Shown: one piece after another, positions 18,624 to 27,839 of the stretch
How positions within the stretch are numbered: position 1 is the stretch's first letter
How the letters are laid out: each line of letters begins with the position of its first letter
Source: an uncultured Candidatus Pelagibacter sp.
GTDB lineage: Bacteria > Pseudomonadota > Alphaproteobacteria > Pelagibacterales > Pelagibacteraceae
Reading direction: 5' to 3'
DNA length: 64,000 nucleotides
Assembly: GCA_905616395.1 (NCBI GenBank)
Contig: CAJQSQ010000006.1
Span: 62,001 to 126,000 of the forward strand
Program-made: the position numbers and the translations under genes
Notes under the pieces: model-generated
Database searches by the model: none
What the model saw: only the letters and a program-made list of their open reading frames with translations
What the model was told of the DNA's origin: nothing

Positions 18624-20458
18624 TTCAATAATTTTATTATCTTTCTTATATCTTTTTTAAAATTATATAATTCATCTAAATGACCTTGCCATGTCTCTAA
18701 AACTTTTACAGTTTTTTTATCATTTAAAATTTTTTTAAACAGACCAGACTCGATAATTTCACCTTGCCCAATTAGAACACCTTCCCCATCTGTATTTTTG
18801 GCATCTGATAGGTGGTAATGTTTGAAAATATCTTTATAATTTGAGTAATATTTCAATACATTTAGTTTGTGAAAATTGCATGATAAAATAAAATGACTTG
18901 CGTCCAAACATATATCTAATTTTATTTTTTTTAAATAATGTAAATCTTGAGGATTTGAAAAAGCTCTAGTTTTAACATTTCCACCAAAATACCATGCATC
19001 TACTGGTAACCATTGTGGATATAAATTAATAGACAATTTTTTTAAATTGTTAATTAATTTTTTAATCTTATCATAGTATTTGTGCTTATCAATTGGATTA
19101 TTTAACCTTGATAGACTTATAATTATGCTAACATCTGAACCATTAATCTTTTTAATTTGTTTGGCAATTTTAATAGTTTTTTTTAATAAGGTTATGCTTT
19201 TTCTCTTAATAATAAAATTTGGTGAAAAAAAATCAATAATATTATTTTCATCACAATAATCTGGCATATGTATAGTAAAATTATTTTTTTTAATAAAAAT
19301 ATTATCAAAGTCTTTAATTTTAAAATTATTAATATCTATAAACGATAAATGCAATTCAAAATTCTTAATTGGAATATGATTGTATATATTTTTATAATCT
19401 CTTGGTCTTATCGGTAGAGAAAAATTATATTCTTCCAATATACCTAAATCAGATTTGCTTATATTTTGTTCGGTAAATATTGATTTTGTTATAGGGTCAT
19501 TTTTTTTAATATTTTTACACAATCTCTGATTTAAATATTTTTCTATATTTAAATCTGTAAGTCCAACACAAGGATGTTTTTTCTCTAAAAATTTTTTTTT
19601 CAAAAAATCTCCCTTATTAATTTTTTTTTTAGCATAATACGATGTACCTAAATTTTGAATATTAATAATCTCTCCCTGATTTGGCATTAATTTCTTGGTT
19701 TGTTTGTAAATTTTAGAAAAATTTTCATTATAAATTTGATATAGACTTAATTCTTTAAAATCAGAACTTGATGAATGGTCTAGTCCATCTTTATTCTTAT
19801 CTAGAGTGATATGCCTCTCAACATAATCAATATTTTTTGTTAAGCAAAGTATTGCATTTAATATTGTTTTTTCATGACTAGAGTAACCAATTTTAAAATC
19901 TTTAAAATTTTTTAAAAGATTATCTAAAAAACCTAAGTTTGAATTTAACTCGTTAACTGGATAATTAGATATACAATGTAACAAAACAGTATTGCTTCCT
20001 TTTAAGTTACAATCTTTAATAATTTTTTTTATTTCAAAAAAATTTTTCCCTCCAAAAGATATAATATTAAGTTTTGCTTTATTTTTTAAAAAACTGATTA
20101 ATTCATAATCGTGGCAAACAGGCGATGGAATCTTAAAAAAATCAAATTTATAGTTTTTAAAAGATTTATAATCTTTTTTTGAAAATAAACTCAAACCAAC
20201 TTTGAGGTTCTTTTTCTTTGAATAATTAGCTAATCTTAAAATTTGCTGATGACTTAAATAGTTTTTTTTTATTTCTTTATCAATTATTTCTTTTCCTAGC
20301 TCAGCACTTTTTTGTTCGTGTAAAAAGTAATTATTTAAATTTCTATATTGAAATTTAACACCCCAACAATTTGTTAGTGATGCAATATCAACTAGTTTTA
20401 TAGCTTCTAAAAAATTACCGTTATGATTAATTCCAATTTCTGCAATGAGTTTTGTCAT
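18620..20458 (-). CDS. NeuB-type sialic/legionaminic acid synthase with SAF domain fused to C-terminal TIM-barrel (sugar isomerase/AP endonuclease-2-like) domain
   Basis: IAEIGINHNGNF...KFQYR...GYSSHE...VERHITLDKNKDGLDHSSS; C-terminal ~270 aa with LDICLDASHFILSC and HYHLSDAKNTDGEGVLIGQGEI. Confidence 0.87.
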   Translation of the reverse strand: MTKLIAEIGINHNGNFLEAIKLVDIASLTNCWGVKFQYRNLNNYFLHEQKSAELGKEIIDKEIKKNYLSHQQILRLANYSKKKNLKVGLSLFSKKDYKSFKNYKFDFFKIPSPVCHDYELISFLKNKAKLNIISFGGKNFFEIKKIIKDCNLKGSNTVLLHCISNYPVNELNSNLGFLDNLLKNFKDFKIGYSSHEKTILNAILCLTKNIDYVERHITLDKNKDGLDHSSSSDFKELSLYQIYNENFSKIYKQTKKLMPNQGEIINIQNLGTSYYAKKKINKGDFLKKKFLEKKHPCVGLTDLNIEKYLNQRLCKNIKKNDPITKSIFTEQNISKSDLGILEEYNFSLPIRPRDYKNIYNHIPIKNFELHLSFIDINNFKIKDFDNIFIKKNNFTIHMPDYCDENNIIDFFSPNFIIKRKSITLLKKTIKIAKQIKKINGSDVSIIISLSRLNNPIDKHKYYDKIKKLINNLKKLSINLYPQWLPVDAWYFGGNVKTRAFSNPQDLHYLKKIKLDICLDASHFILSCNFHKLNVLKYYSNYKDIFKHYHLSDAKNTDGEGVLIGQGEIIESGLFKKILNDKKTVKVLETWQGHLDELYNFKKDIRKIIKLLK

Positions 20459-20628
20459 TTTTTATAAATTTATACAAAGTTTTTTACCTTTTTAAGATCA
20501 TTTTACCTTTAATTCTATAGCTAACTTCTGAGTCATCTACTCTAATCGAATGAGTTACTTTATGTGATATTGTAAAAATTTTCTTTAATGTATTTTTTTA
20601 CTATATACGTTTAACATCTATAAAAAAT

Positions 20629-22047
20629 ATGAATTCTAAGTGGACTTTTAATAAAATTCTAGAACGATTTGAACGTATTGAAAAAAAACTATGCCTGGAT
20701 GAAGTTGTTATTCAAGGTGTCCCCTGGTGGGATATGCTTAGAGAGACTATTTTTGAAGAGTTATTGTTTGAGTTGATCGAAAAAGAAGAGATAAAAAATA
20801 GAATTTTTGTAAATAATGAGTTTAAAAAAAAAAAAATTTCTACTATTTTTCGCATATTAAAAAATCTTATAAACATCTTTTCACCTAAATCACCTTTATG
20901 GATAAATAAGAGAAGTGTTATGATTTTAGGTCATCCACAACGTAAATTTGAAAAAGGAAAATATGTTGACCCTTATACTGATCCTTTTATTGATTTGTTT
21001 CCAAAAACTATTGACTTCTCTGTCATTGAAAGACCTGTAGAAAATTTTGGCCACTTTTCTCCAGTTAAGACAAAAAATTTATTTTATGCAGATTCTTTAT
21101 ACGAGTTTTCCAATATAATTTCCATTTTTAGAAAATTAAAATTTAGGCAAAGTGATCTTCTAACTATAACCAATCTTGAAAAAACTCTACATAACGAATT
21201 TTCTTGTTTAATTGATGTCAATAAAAGAGTAAAAAAAATAGTTTACCATTGGTTAGGTTATTATCCATTGATGCGTTTTTTTTTTAAACTTAAGAAACCT
21301 AAACTTTTATTTGTTGTGGTTAGTGAAGGTCATGAAGCTATTATCGCAGCAGCAAAATCACTTAGTATCACCACTATTGAATTACAGCATGGTTCACCTG
21401 CAAGAGGTAAACTTATTTATGATTACACTTCAGGCATTAAAAAAAAATCTTCTACAGACTTATTATTATCTTTTGGCGATTTTTGGTCTTCAAATTGTAA
21501 ATTTTCATTAGATAAAGATAAAATAATTCCATTTGGAAATTCTTATTTACATATGAAATTTAACTCTTATTCACATATAATTAAAGAAGATCGATTAGTA
21601 GTTATTTCGCAAGGGAATCGAGTATTAGCAAAATTTGCACTAGATATATATAAAGAATTCTCAAAAAAAATTATTGTGGAGTATAAGCCTCACCCTAGAG
21701 AATTTAATGAAAAAGAGCCAGATTATTTTACAGAACTTAGAAATGCTGGAGTGGTTATTTCTCATAAACATGCAGACGTATATGAAATTTTAGCGAAGTC
21801 TCGATGGCAAGTAGGTATTTATTCAACAACTCTCTATGAAGGCTTATATTTTGGAACTGCTTGTTTTGTTGTAAACTCTACTCGTGCATTTCATATGAAA
21901 AGATTAATAGAGTTAGACTTTGCACGCCTTATTTCATCACCAAAAGATATTGATCTAAATTGGAAAATTGAAAAAAAAGATATGGAAACTTTTTTTTCAA
22001 AACCTAGTCAAAAAAATATAGAATATGTAATCTCTTTATTTAAATAA
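20629..22047 (+). CDS. Capsule/surface polysaccharide glycosyltransferase-like protein
   Basis: TTIELQHGSPARG and VVEYKPHPREFNEKEPDYF motifs typical of capsule polysaccharide/CDP-glycerol/sialyltransferase-like GT-B proteins. Confidence 0.6.
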   Translation: MNSKWTFNKILERFERIEKKLCLDEVVIQGVPWWDMLRETIFEELLFELIEKEEIKNRIFVNNEFKKKKISTIFRILKNLINIFSPKSPLWINKRSVMILGHPQRKFEKGKYVDPYTDPFIDLFPKTIDFSVIERPVENFGHFSPVKTKNLFYADSLYEFSNIISIFRKLKFRQSDLLTITNLEKTLHNEFSCLIDVNKRVKKIVYHWLGYYPLMRFFFKLKKPKLLFVVVSEGHEAIIAAAKSLSITTIELQHGSPARGKLIYDYTSGIKKKSSTDLLLSFGDFWSSNCKFSLDKDKIIPFGNSYLHMKFNSYSHIIKEDRLVVISQGNRVLAKFALDIYKEFSKKIIVEYKPHPREFNEKEPDYFTELRNAGVVISHKHADVYEILAKSRWQVGIYSTTLYEGLYFGTACFVVNSTRAFHMKRLIELDFARLISSPKDIDLNWKIEKKDMETFFSKPSQKNIEYVISLFK

Positions 22048-22145
22048 CATTAGGTTTTTAAGAATATAATCTTTGGCATCAATTTCTGAACATATTTAAA
22101 AGTATATTATTTAAGACTGCAGGAATATTAAAAGACTCAGTTCTT

Positions 22146-22271
22146 GACACACATAGGACACAGTCAGCCATGAAAACAGGCAAATACTAGATTGGACAGA
22201 AAATAAAATCTATTATAAAACAACGATAATTAAGCGGCGGGGTAGCTCAGTCGGTTAGAGCGCAGGACTCA
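22146..22271 (+). repeat. Direct repeat copy A of tRNA-Met region
   Basis: 126-bp near-identical to 23779-23904 (about four visible substitutions). Confidence 0.92.
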
Positions 22272-22275
22272 CAAG
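22235..22275 (+). pseudogene. Truncated tRNA-Met 5' half
   Basis: ggcggggtagctcagtcggttagagcgcaggactca identical to the 5' half of tRNA-Met 23869, then diverges in the anticodon loop. Confidence 0.88.
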
Positions 22276-22368
22276 CCCGCTGTCCGCTGTTAACTTTTCT
22301 TTATTCATAAGTCTTATTCCACTTCTCAACATTTCTTGACACACTTATGACACAGTGCGAATATCCTT

Positions 22369-23682
22369 ATGATGAAAATAATTCTAAGAAGTTTAATCCT
22401 GTGTTTGATTTTAAGTGGAGAGGCATTTGCTGGTCTAAAAGAAATAGGACAAGGAGAGGTGCCTGCTGATATTAAAAATCAAATAATAAATCAATTTGAT
22501 GAAAATATAAAAAAAAAGAAAAATAAAAACAAAAAACTTATTCTTTATTTTTATACAGATGGTGGGAGCAACAATTCTGTATGGGAATCTACATTTGCTG
22601 ATGAAATAACAGATAAGCTACATGAAAAAATATTTAAAAAATGTACTAAACAAATTAGAAAATATAAAATTAGCAAAACAGCAGAATGCTCTTTATATGC
22701 TACCGACAACCAAGTTGTTTGGAATTTTTCTGCTGAGACAAATGATAAAGAAATATCTGACAAAATTGCACTTTACTCAAAACCTTTTATTCAACCTAAA
22801 GATAAAAAACCAGGAAGATTTTTTGAAGATCAGCCTGATATAACTGATGATTATCAAATTCATTTTAATTATTTGCTAGCTAGTGACAGTAAGGATAGTG
22901 AATGGGATATTAGTGGAAAAATGGAAGATATCTTGCTTGAAATGAATGAGATCATGAAGAGAGAAACTGCTAAACACAGATTATCCAATGGAGTTGGTAA
23001 AAAATTTAAATTTGATTATAGAAAAGATGGTAAACTTGATATTACATTCGTACGTGTACCCAAAAAAAGTAAAGATTTTACAGCTGCCTCCCCAAATAAT
23101 AATATAGTGCCATATTTTTGGTTACAGGGACTGAATAATCCAAAAAAGGTTTATTTTAACTTTGCTGACATACCTGGTAATAAAGGTGATGGTGAAGCTG
23201 GACCTGGAGTTGGATCTTCTTTTGTAGGTGTGTCATCTCAGAAACCAAGATTAATACAATTAACAATTCATGAACTATATCATACACAAGGACAGGGCTT
23301 TGAGTGTGTCCCGGGAGTAAAGAATGGTCACTATACAAATATGGACAGACCTAATCATTTAGCTGCTGGATTAAAGGCTGGTCCAGCATATATGCATGAA
23401 GAGAAAGGATGTCCCCAAACTGCTGATAGTGTCTATTTAACACCAACATCCAAAAACTCATATGATCCATATAAAGTTATGTGTTTAAAAGAGCATGGAA
23501 ATTTTAATCATCCTAAAATTTTAAAAGCTATAAAAAAGTTTAATAAAAAACTTGCAGAAGGAGCCCCTCCTCATGAACTAGGAGGTATTGGTCCAGTCTG
23601 TAAATGGACTATGGCCAGTAGAGACAGAAGTTCTTTTCCAACAAAATCAGGTGCAGTTTCAGATTTTGAAAGGTTAAAATAA
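22369..23682 (+). CDS. Secreted putative zinc metallopeptidase (HExxH)
   Basis: Signal peptide; IQLTIHELYHTQGQGFECVPG motif; 437 aa. Confidence 0.65.
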   Translation: MMKIILRSLILCLILSGEAFAGLKEIGQGEVPADIKNQIINQFDENIKKKKNKNKKLILYFYTDGGSNNSVWESTFADEITDKLHEKIFKKCTKQIRKYKISKTAECSLYATDNQVVWNFSAETNDKEISDKIALYSKPFIQPKDKKPGRFFEDQPDITDDYQIHFNYLLASDSKDSEWDISGKMEDILLEMNEIMKRETAKHRLSNGVGKKFKFDYRKDGKLDITFVRVPKKSKDFTAASPNNNIVPYFWLQGLNNPKKVYFNFADIPGNKGDGEAGPGVGSSFVGVSSQKPRLIQLTIHELYHTQGQGFECVPGVKNGHYTNMDRPNHLAAGLKAGPAYMHEEKGCPQTADSVYLTPTSKNSYDPYKVMCLKEHGNFNHPKILKAIKKFNKKLAEGAPPHELGGIGPVCKWTMASRDRSSFPTKSGAVSDFERLK

Positions 23683-23778
23683 AAGAATAAGAAATTCCCT
23701 TTATTCATATTTTAGAAAATCTAAGTAAAAAAATCCAAACAGAGTCTAAATGCAATACTTAAAAAGTCATATATTCTA

Positions 23779-23904
23779 GACACACATAGGACACAGTCAG
23801 CTATGAAAACAGGCAAATACTTGAATGGACAGAAAATAAAATCTATTATAAAACAACGATAATTAAGTGGCGGGGTAGCTCAGTCGGTTAGAGCGCAGGA
23901 CTCA
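23779..23904 (+). repeat. Direct repeat copy B (overlaps intact tRNA-Met)
   Basis: Partner of 22146-22271. Confidence 0.92.
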
Positions 23905-23945
23905 TAAGCCTGAGGTCAGTGGTTCGATTCCACTTCCCGCTACCA
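23869..23945 (+). tRNA. tRNA-Met (CAT anticodon, elongator-like)
   Basis: GGCGGGG...TCCCGCT acceptor, D-loop AGTCGGTTA, anticodon loop CTCATAA, TTCGATT T-loop, encoded CCA. Confidence 0.95.
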
Positions 23946-23946
23946 T

Positions 23947-24474
23947 TTAATGTCCTGGAAAATCCATTAAGTTTTCAACCTTATAACCTTTTTTAACTAA
24001 ATTATCAGATCCACCTAGGTCAAAAAGATTAATTGCAAAAACAAATGCAGCAATTTTGGCATCTGACATTTTCACAAGTTTAGCTGCAGCTTCAGCCGTT
24101 CCACCTGTTGCTATTAAATCATCTATAATCAAAACTGAATCGTCTTTATCAATTGAATCTTTGTGAACCTCAATAGTTGCCGTTCCATACTCTAATTCAA
24201 AATCAACAGAATGAGTTTCAGCAGGAAGTTTATTTTTTTTTCTAAACATAATAAAAGGTTTTCTAAGAAGATAAGAAACAGCAGAAGCAAACACAAATCC
24301 TCTTGATTCAATTGCAGCAATTTTATCTATTTTATAATCTTTTGATCTTTCAATTATTTGATTAATGCATTCTTCAAATGCATCTGCATCTTTAATCAAT
24401 GTTGTAATATCTCTAAATAAAATTCCTTTTTTTGGATAATTCGGAATAGACCTGATATAATCTTTTAAATTCAT
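23947..24474 (-). CDS. apt: Adenine phosphoribosyltransferase
   Basis: FRDITTLIKD, IESRGFVFASAV, VLIIDDLIATGGTAEAA. Confidence 0.96.
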   Translation of the reverse strand: MNLKDYIRSIPNYPKKGILFRDITTLIKDADAFEECINQIIERSKDYKIDKIAAIESRGFVFASAVSYLLRKPFIMFRKKNKLPAETHSVDFELEYGTATIEVHKDSIDKDDSVLIIDDLIATGGTAEAAAKLVKMSDAKIAAFVFAINLFDLGGSDNLVKKGYKVENLMDFPGH

Positions 24475-24511
24475 TATATTAATATATTTATATCTTTAGT
24501 AAAAAAAATCT

Positions 24512-25036
24512 ATGGACAAATTATTCCTAGCAGCAATTAAAGAAGAAACAATTGGATTAGACTATTTTAATCACGTTGGGGTTGGAAAAATTAATGCAAC
24601 TTACAATACATTAAAGTTAATTAATATTCACAAACCTAAACTAATTATCAATTATGGGACAGTAGGTGCAATTAATACTAAGCTAAAAGGAATCGTTGAA
24701 TGCACTAAATTTTATCAAAGAGATATGGATGTTAGAGGATTAGATTTTGAATTAGGAGAGACACCTTTTGATAAAATTAAAGAAATTATTACATCAAAAG
24801 AAGGCTATTCTTGTGGAACGGGAGATAGTTTTGTTAATAAAAAAATTGATATGGAAGTTGATGTGGTTGATATGGAAGCCTACGCCATTGCAAAAGTTTG
24901 TAAATTTGAAAACATTGAATTTAAATGTTTTAAATATATATCTGATAATGCAGATGAAAATGCTGACAATGATTGGAATAAAAATCTAGCAAAAGGAGCT
25001 AGTGCATTTGCAAGCTTAATAAATACTCAGTTTTAA
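24512..25036 (+). CDS. MTA/SAH nucleosidase-like purine nucleosidase
   Basis: INYGTVGAI; VVDMEAYAIAKVC; YISDNADENA. Confidence 0.85.
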   Translation: MDKLFLAAIKEETIGLDYFNHVGVGKINATYNTLKLINIHKPKLIINYGTVGAINTKLKGIVECTKFYQRDMDVRGLDFELGETPFDKIKEIITSKEGYSCGTGDSFVNKKIDMEVDVVDMEAYAIAKVCKFENIEFKCFKYISDNADENADNDWNKNLAKGASAFASLINTQF

Positions 25037-25146
25037 TTCAATTAAGTAAGATATCAAAAATTGATTAATTGTTGAAAATTATCAATACACCTATATAAAC
25101 CCTCCATCTTAATATTAATAAAAAATTATAAGAGGGGATAATTTTT

Positions 25147-26187
25147 ATGACTAAAGTAGGTGAGCATATAACTTTAGACATCATAGGTACTACTCAAGAG
25201 TATGACCCTTCAGTCTACGAGAATGTAATTCGTAAAATTGCAAAAGCTGCAGAAGTTACAATTCTTGAAATTTCAAAGTATAAATTTGAACCTCAAGGCT
25301 TCACTATACTTGCCTTATTGGCTGAAAGTCACATCAGCTTTCATACGTTTCCAGAAAAAGGGATTATTAGTTTTGATTTTTTTACATGTGGAAAAGTAAG
25401 TCCTTCAATTGCACTTGATATTGTTAAAAAAGAATTCAAACATAAAAGAATTGTCACAAAAGCTTTTGATAGAGATACTAAGTCTTTATATCATGACATT
25501 TACAGCTCACCTGGATTACAAAAATCATATGTTGTAAATGAAGTTTTAGAAGATTTTAAATCTAAAGTGGGTCAACATATTGAAATATTAGACTTAGAAC
25601 AATTTGGTAAATCATTATTCATTGATAACGAAATTCAAGTCGCAACAAATGATGAAGTTTTATACAGCTCAACATTTGTAAACGCTGCTTTAAAATTAAA
25701 TAAAGACATGGGAACTGCTGCAATCATCGGTGGTGGTGATGGTGGAGTTGCAAGAGAATGTATGTCTCAAGGTTTTGATTTTATAGACTGGTATGAACTT
25801 GATCCAGAAGTAGTTGAGGTTTGCAACAAACACCTTGGAAGCATTGGTAATAAATCAACAGAAAAAAATTCAGTTAAATGTATTTGGGGAGATGCTTTTG
25901 AAAGTATAAAATCTGTTGAAGATGATAAGTATGATAAAATTTTTGTAGATCTTAACGATGATCAGTTTTGTATAGATCTTGCAGCCAAAAATATGGATTC
26001 ATTAATTAGAATATTAAAGCCAAATGGAGTAATTACTGCTCAAGTTGGCAGTCAAGATAAGAAACCAGAGCAAGTAGAGAAATGGTTGGATGTTTTCAAT
26101 AAAAATTTTGGAAATACAACTTTGGATAGGGTTTACATCCCAAGTTTTGACTGTTCTTGGAACTTTTCATCATCAATTAATCACTAA
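25147..26187 (+). CDS. AdoMet decarboxylase (SpeD)-spermidine synthase (SpeE) fusion
   Basis: N-term ALLAESHISFHTFPEKGIISFDFFTCG (SpeD pyruvoyl-Ser region) and C-term IIGGGDGGVARE...ELDPEVVEV (aminopropyltransferase). Confidence 0.9.
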   Translation: MTKVGEHITLDIIGTTQEYDPSVYENVIRKIAKAAEVTILEISKYKFEPQGFTILALLAESHISFHTFPEKGIISFDFFTCGKVSPSIALDIVKKEFKHKRIVTKAFDRDTKSLYHDIYSSPGLQKSYVVNEVLEDFKSKVGQHIEILDLEQFGKSLFIDNEIQVATNDEVLYSSTFVNAALKLNKDMGTAAIIGGGDGGVARECMSQGFDFIDWYELDPEVVEVCNKHLGSIGNKSTEKNSVKCIWGDAFESIKSVEDDKYDKIFVDLNDDQFCIDLAAKNMDSLIRILKPNGVITAQVGSQDKKPEQVEKWLDVFNKNFGNTTLDRVYIPSFDCSWNFSSSINH

Positions 26188-26237
26188 AAATTTCTTTTTA
26201 AATTATCAAATTTGTGAAATAAATCCCCCATAATCAT

Positions 26238-27101
26238 ATGGAGGAAAAAATGAATATATTTAAAAAAACAATATTAAGTGTTCTTGCTTCTTTATTATTA
26301 ATCGGAAACGTTTACGCTGATAAAATAAAGATTGGAACAGAAGGTGCTTACCCACCATGGAACTCTAAGGATGCTTCAGGTGCTCTTATTGGATTTGAGG
26401 TTGAGTTAGCTCAAGAACTTTGTGCAATCATGAAACATGAATGTACTATTGTTGAACAAGATTGGGATGGAATGATTCCGGCTTTGTTAATGAGAAAGTT
26501 TGATGCAATCATGGCAGGAATGTCAATTACTGCTGAAAGACAAAAAACAATTACTTTTTCACAAGGTTATGCTGACGAAGTTGCAGCCCTAGCAGTAATA
26601 AAAGGTTCAAGTTTAGAGAGCATGGATACACCAGAAGGTATTAATTTAACTTTAGGTGGAAGTGCTGTTAAAAAAACTCTTAAGACTTTAACTGCTGCAC
26701 TTGCTGGAAAAACTGTTTGTACGCAAACTGGAACTATTCACCAAAACTTTTTAGAGTCTGGTGACGTAGGTAAAGTAAACGTTAGAACTTACAAAACTCA
26801 AGATGAAGTAAATCTAGACTTAACTTCTGGTAGATGTGATGTTGCATTAGCTGCAGCAGTTGCATTCACTGATTATGCAGATAAATCAGGAAAACCAGTA
26901 GTACTAGTTGGACCTACTTTTTCAGGTGGTGCTTTTGGTAATGGTGTTGGCGTTGGAATTAGACAAGGTGGAGATGATGCAATCGGTACAAGAGATGCAA
27001 AACTTCTTAAAGATTTCAACAAAGCAATTAACACTGCTAGAAAACAAGGAATCATCAGCAAATTAGCGATCAAGCATTTTGGCTTTGACGCTTCTATGTA
27101 A
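26238..27101 (+). CDS. Polar amino acid ABC transporter substrate-binding protein
   Basis: KIGTEGAYPPWNSKDASGALIGFEVELAQELC; SITAERQKTITFSQGY. Confidence 0.92.
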   Translation: MEEKMNIFKKTILSVLASLLLIGNVYADKIKIGTEGAYPPWNSKDASGALIGFEVELAQELCAIMKHECTIVEQDWDGMIPALLMRKFDAIMAGMSITAERQKTITFSQGYADEVAALAVIKGSSLESMDTPEGINLTLGGSAVKKTLKTLTAALAGKTVCTQTGTIHQNFLESGDVGKVNVRTYKTQDEVNLDLTSGRCDVALAAAVAFTDYADKSGKPVVLVGPTFSGGAFGNGVGVGIRQGGDDAIGTRDAKLLKDFNKAINTARKQGIISKLAIKHFGFDASM

Positions 27102-27116
27102 ATAATATTTTGAAAA

Positions 27117-27138
27117 GGCGACTATTTATTTAGTCGCC
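27117..27138 (+). terminator. Intercistronic hairpin after SBP gene
   Basis: ggcgacta-tttatt-tagtcgcc, 8-bp perfect stem followed by ctttc. Confidence 0.7.
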
Positions 27139-27146
27139 CTTTCGAT

Positions 27147-27839
27147 ATGGACCTTTTATCATTCGGAAAAACAGGCTGGGGAGACGAGTTGTTTTATGCA
27201 ACTCTAATGACAATTGCAGTAGCAGTTACCGCAATGTTAATTGGTTTTTTATTTTCATTAATCTTTACGCCACTTAAATTATCAAATAATAAATTTCTAA
27301 ATTTTATTGGAAATACTTACACCACTGTAATCAGGGGTGTTCCAGAATTATTAGTAATTTATCTTTTCTTTTTTGGGGGTAGTGGAGCAATAATGTATGT
27401 TGCTTCAATTTTTGGATACTTTGAATATATAGAAATTAATGCATTTATTACTGGTTCGGTTGCAATTGGTATTATATCAGGAGCTTATTCAACAGAAGTA
27501 TTTAGAGGTGCCATTCAGTCAATAGATAAAGGTCAATTTGAAGCTGCCAAAGTTTTAGGGGTTAGTAAATTTGTACAATTTTATAAAATAATTTTGCCTC
27601 AAATGTTAAGACTTGCTATTCCGAACTTAAGTAATGTTTGGCAAATCACCTTAAAAGACACATCTTTAATATCGGTTACTGGTTTAGTTGAGATCATGAG
27701 ACAATCTTATATTGCAGCAGGTTCCACTAGAGATCCTCTATTCTTTTATTGTTTTGCTGCCGTTTTATATTTGATGCTTACATTTTTAAGTATGAAGCTA
27801 ATTAATAGACTTGAAGTTAAGTATAGTAGGGGTTTTTAA
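27147..27839 (+). CDS. Polar amino acid ABC permease
   Basis: YTTVIRGVPELLVIYLFFF; GAYSTEVFRGAIQSIDKGQFEAAKVLGVS. Confidence 0.92.
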   Translation: MDLLSFGKTGWGDELFYATLMTIAVAVTAMLIGFLFSLIFTPLKLSNNKFLNFIGNTYTTVIRGVPELLVIYLFFFGGSGAIMYVASIFGYFEYIEINAFITGSVAIGIISGAYSTEVFRGAIQSIDKGQFEAAKVLGVSKFVQFYKIILPQMLRLAIPNLSNVWQITLKDTSLISVTGLVEIMRQSYIAAGSTRDPLFFYCFAAVLYLMLTFLSMKLINRLEVKYSRGF

